The notes below the pieces were generated by a model, which was given only the letters and a program-made list of their open reading frames with translations, did not search any database and was not told where the DNA came from. Shown piece by piece: positions 45,147 to 52,242 of a stretch of 64,000 nucleotides of DNA. Source of the stretch: Gemmatimonadota bacterium (GTDB taxonomy: Bacteria; Gemmatimonadota; Gemmatimonadetes; Gemmatimonadales; Gemmatimonadaceae); the NCBI GenBank assembly GCA_026387935.1, contig JAPLKU010000003.1, forward strand, positions 248,001 to 312,000, given 5' to 3'. The translations under genes and the position numbers were made by a program. Each line of letters begins with the position of its first letter. Positions within the stretch are counted from its first letter, which is position 1.

Positions 45147-46793
45147 ATGCCCCGCCGGATTCTCTCCCTCGCTCTCACCGCGCTCCTCGTTGCGCCTTCG
45201 CTGCTCGCAGCCCAGGGCCGAGGTGGTCGCGGCAACGCCGCCGACTCCATCAAGTACAAGTACGCCTCCACACCGAAACTCGACGCGCTCAAGGCCGAAG
45301 TCGCAGCCGACATCGAGAAGAACGCGAAAATGGTCCAGGTGATGGTGGACAAGGTCTTCTCGTTCGCCGAACCCGGCTTCCAGGAATTCGAGACGATGAA
45401 GTACCTCTCGGGTGTCCTCGAGAAGAACGGATTCAAGGTCGAGCGCGGGTACGCCGGCATTCCCACGGGCTTCGTTGCGCGCTGGGGCTCGGGCAAGCCG
45501 GTCATCACGCTCGGCTCCGACATTGACGACATCCCCCAGGCGAGCAACAAGCCGGGCGTCGGCTACCATGATCCGCAGGTCACCGGCGCACCAGGCCACG
45601 GCGAAGGCCACAACGCCGGCATGCCGCTGAACATCGCGGCCGCCCTCGCGGTCAAGAAGATCATGGAACGCGAGAAGATGCCTGGCACGATTGTGCTTTG
45701 GCCGGGCGTCGCCGAAGAGCTGATGAGCGGCAAGGCCTGGTACGTGCGCGAAGGGCTCTTCAAGGACGCCGACGTCACCCTCTTCACGCACGTAGGCAAC
45801 GACCTCGGCGTGTCATGGGGCCAGTCGAGCAGCAACGCGCTGGTGTCCGCGATCTTCAAGTTCAAAGGTTCGAGCTCGCACGCGGCCGGCGCCCCCTGGC
45901 GCGGCAAGAGCGCGCTCGACGCCGTGATGCTGATGGCCACGAGCTGGGAGTTCCAGCGCGAACACATGGACCTCGCCCAGCGTTCGCACTACGTGATCAC
46001 CGACGGCGGCGACCAGCCGAACGTCGTGCCACCCACGGCCGCAGTCTGGTTCTACTTTCGCCATCTCGATTACGATCGCACGATGGCGATGTTTGAAGAC
46101 GCCAAGGTCAAGGCGCGCGCTGCCGCAATGATGACGGGCACGCAGATCGACACGATCATGATGGTGGGCTCGGGCTGGAGCGGACATTTCAATCGCCCGG
46201 TAGCCGAGGCGATGTATCAGAACATCACCGCAGTCGGCATGCCCAAGTGGGACGACAAGGACCAGGCGCTCGCCAAGGGTTTGCAGAAGGAACTCGGCGT
46301 CCGCGAAACGGGTCTCGCTGAACGCGTCACTGGCGGACTCGGCGGCCCGGCTCCGGAAGCAACTCGCACGGGCGGCGGTTCTGATGACATCGGCGACGTG
46401 GCCTGGTCCATGCCGACCATCACACTGCGATTCCCATCGAACATTCCCGGCACGCCGGGCCACAACTGGGCGAATGCGATCGCGATGGCGACGCCCATCG
46501 CGCACAAGGGCGTCGTGGCCGGCGCGAAGGTGCAGGCGATGACGATGCTCGACATCCTCACCACGCCGCAGCTCGTGACCGACGCGCACGCCTACTTCGC
46601 CGAGCAGACGGCAACGACGAAGTACAAGCCGTTTTTCGCCGCGACGGACAAGCCGCCCATCTGGCTCAACAAGGAGCGGATGGAGAAGTACCGCCCTGAC
46701 ATGATCAAGTTCTACTACGACGACACGAAGTTCGGCAGCTACCTCGAGCAGCTCGGCATCAAGTACCCGACGCTGCGCGGGATTGTACCGTAG
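45147..46793 (+). CDS. Secreted M20-family amidohydrolase (AbgB-like), first of a tandem pair
   Basis: 548 residues with a signal peptide (LALTALLVAPSLLAAQ). The M20 catalytic domain shows LGSDIDDIPQ, GAPGHGEGHNAG, VLWPGVAEEL and the lid-domain FKGSSSHAAGAPW; the closing segment is TPGHNWANAIAMATPIAHKG. In the AbgB/IAA-amidohydrolase branch the third motif is normally GCGHN or ACGHD with a metal-ligand Cys; here it is GEGHN. The family hydrolyses p-aminobenzoyl-glutamate, acyl-amino acids or peptides. AGGAGAAG lies before the ATG. It is strongly similar to the next gene, clearly a tandem duplicate. Confidence 0.88.
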   Translation: MPRRILSLALTALLVAPSLLAAQGRGGRGNAADSIKYKYASTPKLDALKAEVAADIEKNAKMVQVMVDKVFSFAEPGFQEFETMKYLSGVLEKNGFKVERGYAGIPTGFVARWGSGKPVITLGSDIDDIPQASNKPGVGYHDPQVTGAPGHGEGHNAGMPLNIAAALAVKKIMEREKMPGTIVLWPGVAEELMSGKAWYVREGLFKDADVTLFTHVGNDLGVSWGQSSSNALVSAIFKFKGSSSHAAGAPWRGKSALDAVMLMATSWEFQREHMDLAQRSHYVITDGGDQPNVVPPTAAVWFYFRHLDYDRTMAMFEDAKVKARAAAMMTGTQIDTIMMVGSGWSGHFNRPVAEAMYQNITAVGMPKWDDKDQALAKGLQKELGVRETGLAERVTGGLGGPAPEATRTGGGSDDIGDVAWSMPTITLRFPSNIPGTPGHNWANAIAMATPIAHKGVVAGAKVQAMTMLDILTTPQLVTDAHAYFAEQTATTKYKPFFAATDKPPIWLNKERMEKYRPDMIKFYYDDTKFGSYLEQLGIKYPTLRGIVP

Positions 46794-46813
46794 GTTTTTC
46801 CCGATCGACTGTT

Positions 46814-46937
46814 GTCTCGGCGCTAGCGCGGGTGCGGAACAAATCCGGACTGATTCGGAAGTCTTGATGTCAGAAAACATTGGAACTTCCGGGCCGTTGA
46901 TCCGGCTTCTGTCCGCCACCCGCGCTAGCGCCGAGAC
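46814..46937. repeat. 124-bp foldback (inverted repeat) element
   Basis: The outer 21 bases on each side (46814-46834 and 46917-46937, containing the palindrome gcgctagcgc) are perfect inverted copies, and the inner parts of the two arms still align (cggaa/cggac, ccgga, cggaagt, atgt). It starts 20 bp after the stop of the first M20 gene and ends 19 bp before the ATG of the second. A solo copy of its outer end occurs at 59007. It looks like a REP/MITE-type element with no coding capacity. Confidence 0.75.
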
Positions 46938-46956
46938 CTTTCACCACTGGAGCCAG

Positions 46957-48543
46957 ATGAAATTCGCCGCTCGCCTGCTGCTTGCCTGGTCACTGCTCTC
47001 GTCATCGGCGGCAGCCCAAGCTGACCCGCGCCTCGCCGCACTCAAACTCGAAGCCGCGCGCGAGATAGACGGTCAGGCGAAACTGATCCAGCAGATGGTG
47101 GATCAGGTGTTTTCGTACGCCGAGCTCGGGTTCCAGGAGTTCGAAACGTCGAAGTACCTCTCCGGCATTCTCGAGAAGAACGGCTTCAAGGTCGAGCGCG
47201 GCGTCGCCGGTATTCCCACGGCCTTTGTTGCCAGGTGGGGCTCCGGAAAGCCGGTGATTTCACTCGGCTCCGACATTGACGACATCCCGCAGGCCACGAA
47301 CAAACCCGGCGTTGGCTATCGCGACCCGATCATCACCGGCGCACCCGGTCATGGCGAAGGCCACAACTCCGGCATGCCGCTGCAGATCGCGGCGGCAATC
47401 ACCGTCAAGAAGATCATGGAGCGCGAGAAGATTCCGGGAACGCTCGTGCTCTGGCCCGGCGTCGCGGAAGAGCAGCTCGGCACGAAGGCGTTTCTGGTGC
47501 GTGCGGGAGTATTCAAGGACGTGGACGTCACGCTCTTTGCGCACGTGAGCGACGGGTTCGAGTTGAACTGGGGCGACGAGCAGGCGCTGTTCCTGATTTC
47601 GGCGCGCTTCAACTTCAAGGGATCGAGTTCGCATGCGGCGGCCGCACCATGGCGCGGCAAGAGCGCGCTCGACGCCGTCATGCTGATGGCGACGAGCTGG
47701 GAGTATCAGCGCGAGCACATGGAACTCCAGCATCGCTCGCACTACATCATTCCCGACGGCGGCGACCAACCCAACGTTGTGCCACCAACGGCGTCGATCT
47801 GGTTCTATTTCCGCAACACATCGTTTGAGTCGACGCTCGCGCTGTACGAAGACGCCAAGGTGAAGGCGAACGCCGCGGCGATGATGACCGGCACGCAACT
47901 CGAGAGTGCGCAGATCATCGGTTCCGCCTGGCGGCCGCACATGAACAAGCCGGTTGCGGAGATCATGCATGCCAACGCCGTCGCCGTCGGCATGCCCAAG
48001 TGGAGTGCCGACGACCAGAAGCTCGCCAAGGCCGTGCAGCGCGAAATCGGCGTGCCGGATTCCGGACTGCGCACGACCGTCTCGCCGCTTCGCGCACCGA
48101 ACACGGCGCAGAGTGGTGGTACCGGCTCCGACGATATCGGCGACGTGAGCTGGAATGTACCGATGGTGACGCTCACCTTCCCGTCGAACATTCCGAACCT
48201 GCCCGGGCACAACTGGGTGAACTCGATTGCGATGGCCACGCCGATCGCGCACAAGGGTGTCGTGGCGGGCGCGAAGGTCCAGGCGATGACGATCCTCGAC
48301 CTGATGCTCACGCCGAAGGCGATCACCGAGTCGTGGGCATACTTCAACGACGTCCAGACGAAGACCATCAAGTACAAGCCCTTCATCGCGCCCACTGACA
48401 TGCCGGCCATCTGGCTCAACGCCGACAAGATGCTGAAGTACCGGGACGAGATGAAGAAGTTCTACTACGACCCGACGAAATTCGGGACGTATATGGAACA
48501 ACTCGGCATCAAGTACCCGACCATCAAGGGCATCGTGCCCTGA
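46957..48543 (+). CDS. Secreted M20-family amidohydrolase (AbgB-like), second of a tandem pair
   Basis: 528 residues with a signal peptide (LLLAWSLLSSSAAAQ). It follows its neighbour almost without gaps: LSGILEKNGFKVERG, LGSDIDDIPQATNKPG, GHGEGHNSG, VLWPGVAEEQ and FKGSSSHAAAAPW, then LPGHNWVNSIAMATPIAHKG. Over the catalytic half I estimate about 70-75 percent identity by eye. Both share the GEGHN form of the metal motif. Differences cluster in the middle (HVSDGFELNWGDEQALF against HVGNDLGVSWGQSSSNAL), which may alter substrate choice. The ATG at 46957 is the one that gives the signal peptide; upstream sequence is the foldback element. A terminator follows. Confidence 0.88.
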   Translation: MKFAARLLLAWSLLSSSAAAQADPRLAALKLEAAREIDGQAKLIQQMVDQVFSYAELGFQEFETSKYLSGILEKNGFKVERGVAGIPTAFVARWGSGKPVISLGSDIDDIPQATNKPGVGYRDPIITGAPGHGEGHNSGMPLQIAAAITVKKIMEREKIPGTLVLWPGVAEEQLGTKAFLVRAGVFKDVDVTLFAHVSDGFELNWGDEQALFLISARFNFKGSSSHAAAAPWRGKSALDAVMLMATSWEYQREHMELQHRSHYIIPDGGDQPNVVPPTASIWFYFRNTSFESTLALYEDAKVKANAAAMMTGTQLESAQIIGSAWRPHMNKPVAEIMHANAVAVGMPKWSADDQKLAKAVQREIGVPDSGLRTTVSPLRAPNTAQSGGTGSDDIGDVSWNVPMVTLTFPSNIPNLPGHNWVNSIAMATPIAHKGVVAGAKVQAMTILDLMLTPKAITESWAYFNDVQTKTIKYKPFIAPTDMPAIWLNADKMLKYRDEMKKFYYDPTKFGTYMEQLGIKYPTIKGIVP

Positions 48544-48568
48544 CGTCCGGGTCGGTGCGCTGGACCAG

Positions 48569-48602
48569 TCGCCGCACTCAGGTACGAGTGCGGCGATTTG
48601 TT
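48569..48602 (+). terminator. Intrinsic terminator of the M20 gene pair
   Basis: Perfect 11-base arms (tcgccgcactc and its complement, 48569-48579 and 48586-48596) enclose a 6-base loop and are followed by tttgtt on the plus strand, 26 bp after the stop of the second M20 gene. Confidence 0.85.
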
Positions 48603-48962
48603 ATCGCGCCGCCCCGATTGCCACACCGCCGTGGGCGGAGTCGATGCTCTTGGCCATTGCGGCCACCGCGACGAACGCGAGCACGGCGGTCATGATTTCG
48701 GTGCGCAGCGGACCCATTCCTTCGAGTCCGGGCATTCGCCACCAAACGCATGCTTCTGAGCCGTCATACGGACCTTCGCTTGTATCAAACGCCGACCTGG
48801 CGAAAGTGGTGGTCGGTGTGCTTACACCACGAGCGCGACCCATCGCGTTGGTGTATGGTCCCGAAAGTGCGCGGGCCCTACTTAAATGCTACGATCAACT
48901 CGGGCGAAAGGTTCAGCCACGCGATGAGGATTTGGGGTAGCTGTCAGGGGTGACCCGACTCA
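48603..48962. other. Gap of about 360 bp without a recognisable gene
   Basis: Small open frames exist on both strands. The minus-strand one (48843-48601) encodes a hydrophobic run TEIMTAVLAFVAVAAMAKS near its end and has coding-like base use, but I see no family signature and no ribosome-binding site. It may be debris of a membrane protein. No RNA gene was recognised. Confidence 0.35.
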
Positions 48963-49544
48963 TCAGTCGTTGCCTGTCAGGATTTTTTCGATTCTTGTGT
49001 CGGGCACGAGCCACATCAGTGCGACGAGTGCGTAGATCGCGGCTGAAATCATCGGCTGAACGAACCCGATGCCGATGGCCGCTGCGTACAGCACCAGCGA
49101 AAGCTTTCCCTTCACGTCGGCGCCGATGGCCATTTCAATCGCGGACTCACTGCCATGGTGCTTCACGAGCGACTGCGCGAGGATGTAATACGCCGCGCCC
49201 GCACCGAACAGAATGATGCCGTACATGATGCCCGGTACCTTCGCGAAGTGCGATTCACCAAGCCAGAGCGTCGCGAGCGGCACGAGGGAGAGCCAGAAGA
49301 GCAGGTGCGCGTTGGCCCAGAGGATCTTGCCGTTCACCTTCTTCACCGCCTGCAGCAGGTGATGATGATTGTTCCAGTAAATGCCCAGATAGATGAAGCT
49401 CAACAGGTACGCCAGCATCGGCGCGACGAGCGGCTGCAGGTCCGCGAGCTCATGCCCCGCGGGCACCTTGAGCTCGAGAATCATGATCGTGATGAGGATG
49501 GCAATCACGCCATCGCTGAACGCTTCGAGTCGGCTTTTGCCCAT
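48963..49544 (-). CDS. TMEM175-family (DUF1211) potassium channel-like membrane protein
   Basis: 193 residues with six hydrophobic segments, the normal length of prokaryotic single-repeat TMEM175 proteins. The diagnostic first-helix motif is RLEAFSDGVIAILITIMILEL (RxxxFSD), and NNHHHLLQAVKKVNGKILWANAHLLFWLSLVP covers the second and third helices. Bacterial members form tetrameric potassium-selective channels. The ATG at 49544 has GAGG six bases upstream, and that ribosome-binding site lies directly against the stop codon of the mazF-like gene. A shared transcript with the toxin-antitoxin genes is therefore very likely. Confidence 0.88.
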   Translation of the reverse strand: MGKSRLEAFSDGVIAILITIMILELKVPAGHELADLQPLVAPMLAYLLSFIYLGIYWNNHHHLLQAVKKVNGKILWANAHLLFWLSLVPLATLWLGESHFAKVPGIMYGIILFGAGAAYYILAQSLVKHHGSESAIEMAIGADVKGKLSLVLYAAAIGIGFVQPMISAAIYALVALMWLVPDTRIEKILTGND

Positions 49545-49553
49545 GTGGCGCCT

Positions 49554-49889
49554 CTATTCTTCGAACATGTCACGCAACGCTGCCAGGACTTCGCGAAGCG
49601 CAGCCGGCACAAGACGCCCGACGGGCTGGCTCGTTCGCGAAGAATCGACGACGATCATCTGATCGAGAACGACGTGTCCCTTGCGTCCGGCAAACTGACA
49701 GGGAACACGATATATGTAAGGATGATGCCCGGTGGTCAGCGGGGCGACGAGATGCGTTCCGCCTAGCATGTTCAGTTCGTCGGGCGAGACCACGACAAAA
49801 GGTCGTCGCTTTCCGATTTCACGGTGAACCGGGTCGGCAAGCGCGATGATGACAACATCGCCGCGCCTCAAGGTCACCGACTCACTCAT
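49554..49889 (-). CDS. mazF: MazF/PemK-family endoribonuclease toxin
   Basis: 111 residues. VTLRRGDVVIIALADPVHREIGKRRPFVVVSPDELN is the MazF start with the RPxVVVS motif, HLVAPLTTGHHPYIYRVPC is the central strand, and HVVLDQMIVVDSSR matches the conserved VxxDQxxxxDxxR segment whose residues line the active site. Such toxins cut mRNA at short motifs. The ATG at 49889 overlaps the antitoxin stop by 8 bp (ATGAGTGA), the usual mazE-mazF order. Longer frames upstream only repeat the antitoxin region. Confidence 0.9.
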   Translation of the reverse strand: MSESVTLRRGDVVIIALADPVHREIGKRRPFVVVSPDELNMLGGTHLVAPLTTGHHPYIYRVPCQFAGRKGHVVLDQMIVVDSSRTSQPVGRLVPAALREVLAALRDMFEE

Positions 49890-50160
49890 CTTTGATCCCG
49901 AAATCTTCCATCGGCCATTCATGTTCGTAAAGATGGAAGTGCGTCGGCTCGGCATGCGGCCAGGTTCCCGGTGGCTCGAGCTTCGCCATCAATTTCGCAT
50001 CCTCCGCCCACCCTTCGCGCACCTTTTTCACGCGCGCAATCACGATCTCCCCTTTGCGAACCGAGATTTCGAGCTCGTCGCCGAGCCCGACCTCCTCGAT
50101 CATCGCCTTGGGGAGCCGAACGCCCCGTGAATTGCCGATCCGGACCAGTTTTGCCCGCAC
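49882..50160 (-). CDS. mazE: MazE/AbrB-family antitoxin
   Basis: 92 residues. The N-terminal half MRAKLVRIGNSRGVRLPKAMIEEVGLGDELEISVR is the AbrB swapped-hairpin DNA-binding domain, and the acidic C-terminal tail (HAEPTHFHLYEHEWPMEDFG) is the part expected to bind and block the toxin. The start is GTG at 50160, preceded by GGAGG with five bases between. A double palindrome 13 bp upstream is the likely autoregulation site. Confidence 0.9.
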   Translation of the reverse strand: MRAKLVRIGNSRGVRLPKAMIEEVGLGDELEISVRKGEIVIARVKKVREGWAEDAKLMAKLEPPGTWPHAEPTHFHLYEHEWPMEDFGIKDE

Positions 50161-50173
50161 ATGCGCCTCCGAT

Positions 50174-50192
50174 GTAATTACATAGTAATTAC
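50174..50192 (-). promoter_or_regulatory. Operator of the mazEF-TMEM175 unit
   Basis: Two copies of the 8-bp palindrome gtaattac (50174-50181 and 50185-50192) are separated by three bases and stand upstream of the antitoxin start. The AT-rich, doubly symmetric site is what an AbrB-type antitoxin or its complex would bind. It overlaps a TATGTAAT/TACTAT stretch that could be the -10 box. Confidence 0.7.
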
Positions 50193-50425
50193 TTTAGGCG
50201 GCGCCCGGAAGAGCCGTGCACTCGTACCCGGCTCAACGGTTCGCAGTATCCCTCGTATCCAGAACGACCCCGCCGTATCCCACCTCCATCTCGCGCAACA
50301 TCATAACATTGCAGCACTTTAGGGGGCGCGTTTTGGTTCGAGAATCTCGTCTTGAAATCCCCGGTACCGAACGCGACACTCATTAGACACGCTCTTCGCG
50401 TAATTCCGAACTTCAGATCCAGCTG

Positions 50426-52225
50426 ATGTCCACGCCTACGAACGTCTCCGATCCGCGCCACTACCACAAAGTCGTGGACTGCCAGTGGGGCTGCCCCGCC
50501 CACACGAACGTCCCTGAATACCTTCGGCTCATCGCCAACGGGAAATACGCCGAGTCGTATCTCCTCAATCGCGAATCGAATGTCTTTCCTGGGATTCTTG
50601 GGCGCACCTGCGATCGCCCATGCGAGCCGGCATGCCGTCGCGGTCGCGTCGACGGAAAACCCGTCGCCATCTGCCGGCTCAAGCGTGTCGCCGCCGATCT
50701 CAAGGGCGACATCACCGAGTTTCTCCCCAAGCCCCCTTCATTAGAGAACGGCAAGCGCGTCGCCCTCATCGGCTGCGGCCCGTCGTCGCTCACGGTCGCG
50801 AACGATCTGCGCCCGCTGGGTTATTCAGTCACCATTCTCGAAAAGCGCGACCAGTCCGGCGGCCTCATGCGCTGGAACATTCCCGCGTTCCGGCTGCCGC
50901 CACAGGTGCTCGACGAAGAAATCAACGCGATTCTCGACACTGGCGTCGAACTCAAGTACAACTCGGCCGTCACTTCAATGAAAGCGCTCCTGGCCGAGGG
51001 ATACGACGCCGTGTTTGTTGGATCAGGCGCGCCCAAGGGCAAGGAGCTCGACGTTCCCGGTCGCCACGAAGGCAACTCGAACGATGTGATTCACATCGGC
51101 ATCGAGTGGCTCGGCGGCGTGCACTTCGGGCACATCGAAAAAATAGAGGAGAAGGTTCTCATCATCGGCGTCGGCAACACGGCCATGGATTGCTGCCGCA
51201 CTGCCAAGCGACTCGGCGCCAAGGATGTGAAGGTCATCGCGCGCCGCGGCCGCAAGCACTTCAAGGCCAGCCCGTGGGAGCTCGAGGATGCCGAGGAAGA
51301 GTTGATCGACATCGTCGAGAACCACGCGCCCAAGCGGTTCGTCTATGAAAAGGGCAAGCTCGTCGGCATGGAGTTCGAGCGCCTCGAGTGGACGGAAAAG
51401 GACGGTAAGGGCACGAGCAAGGTGCTCGAGACGCTGACCATTCCCTGCGACTCGGTGATTCTCGCCATTGGCCAGGACAACGCGTTCGAGTGGGTGGAGC
51501 GCGACATCGGCATCGAGTTCGACACAAAATGGGACATGCCCGTGGTGGACAAGGCCACGCACCAGTCGTCACTCAAGAACGTCTTCTTTGGCGGCGACGC
51601 CGCGTGGGGCCCGGCGAATATCATCTGGGCCGTGGAGCATGGTCACCAGGCGGCCATTTCCATTCATCAGTACTGCGAAAAGCTGCCCGTCACCGACCGC
51701 CCCGCGTACGGCATGAATCTCGTGAGTGCCAAGGTCGGCATGCACGCGTGGAGCTATAGCAACGACTACAACACGTCACCGCGACAGAAGATGACGCACG
51801 AAGCGCTCGTCGAGCGCTTCAAGAGTGTGCACACCGAAGTCGAACTCGGCTTCACCCCCGAGCAGACCGCGCGCGAGGTGGAGCGTTGCCTGAACTGCGA
51901 TATCGAAACGCACTTCACGGATACGCTCTGCATCGAATGCGACGCTTGCGTGGATATCTGCCCGACGAATTGCCTGACCATCACGACGGACGGTGCGGAA
52001 GACGATCTCCGCACGCGTCTCATCGCGCCAGCGCTGAACATGACGCAGGACATCTACGTGTCCGCAGCGCTGCCGCAGACCAAGCGCGTGATGGTGAAGG
52101 ACGAGGACATGTGTCTGCACTGCGGATTGTGTGCCGAGCGCTGCCCCACCGCCGCGTGGGACATGAGAAAGTTCGAGTTGGTGGTTCCGTATGCATTTGC
52201 AAAGTCCGAAGCGGTGGCCGTTTGA
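50426..52225 (+). CDS. GltD-like FAD/NAD(P) oxidoreductase with two [4Fe-4S] ferredoxin sites
   Basis: 599 residues. The N-terminal helical Fe-S domain has CQWGCPAH and GRTCDRPCEPACRRG, as in glutamate synthase small subunits. FAD binding is at VALIGCGPSSLTVAND and NAD(P) binding at VLIIGVGNTAMDCC, with FFGGDAAWGPANIIWAVEHGHQAA closing the flavin site. The last 120 residues carry two 4Fe-4S motifs: CIECDACVDICPTNC and CLHCGLCAERCPTAAW. KorA and KorB follow directly (17 bp, then an overlap), so this protein most probably carries electrons between the 2-oxoacid oxidoreductase and NAD(P)H. No glutamate synthase large subunit is present, which argues against GltD itself. Confidence 0.9.
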   Translation: MSTPTNVSDPRHYHKVVDCQWGCPAHTNVPEYLRLIANGKYAESYLLNRESNVFPGILGRTCDRPCEPACRRGRVDGKPVAICRLKRVAADLKGDITEFLPKPPSLENGKRVALIGCGPSSLTVANDLRPLGYSVTILEKRDQSGGLMRWNIPAFRLPPQVLDEEINAILDTGVELKYNSAVTSMKALLAEGYDAVFVGSGAPKGKELDVPGRHEGNSNDVIHIGIEWLGGVHFGHIEKIEEKVLIIGVGNTAMDCCRTAKRLGAKDVKVIARRGRKHFKASPWELEDAEEELIDIVENHAPKRFVYEKGKLVGMEFERLEWTEKDGKGTSKVLETLTIPCDSVILAIGQDNAFEWVERDIGIEFDTKWDMPVVDKATHQSSLKNVFFGGDAAWGPANIIWAVEHGHQAAISIHQYCEKLPVTDRPAYGMNLVSAKVGMHAWSYSNDYNTSPRQKMTHEALVERFKSVHTEVELGFTPEQTAREVERCLNCDIETHFTDTLCIECDACVDICPTNCLTITTDGAEDDLRTRLIAPALNMTQDIYVSAALPQTKRVMVKDEDMCLHCGLCAERCPTAAWDMRKFELVVPYAFAKSEAVAV

Positions 52226-52242
52226 CCCTTCCTTAAAGAACC

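Noticed and set aside
50193-50425. Possible small gene or RNA between mazE and the GltD-like gene
   Set aside because: No open frame with a start and ribosome-binding site, no stable structure and no known RNA motif could be seen.
50426-52225. Glutamate synthase small subunit (gltD)
   Set aside because: The domain order fits in part, but the extra two-cluster ferredoxin end and the KorAB neighbours, with no gltB, point to another electron-transfer role.
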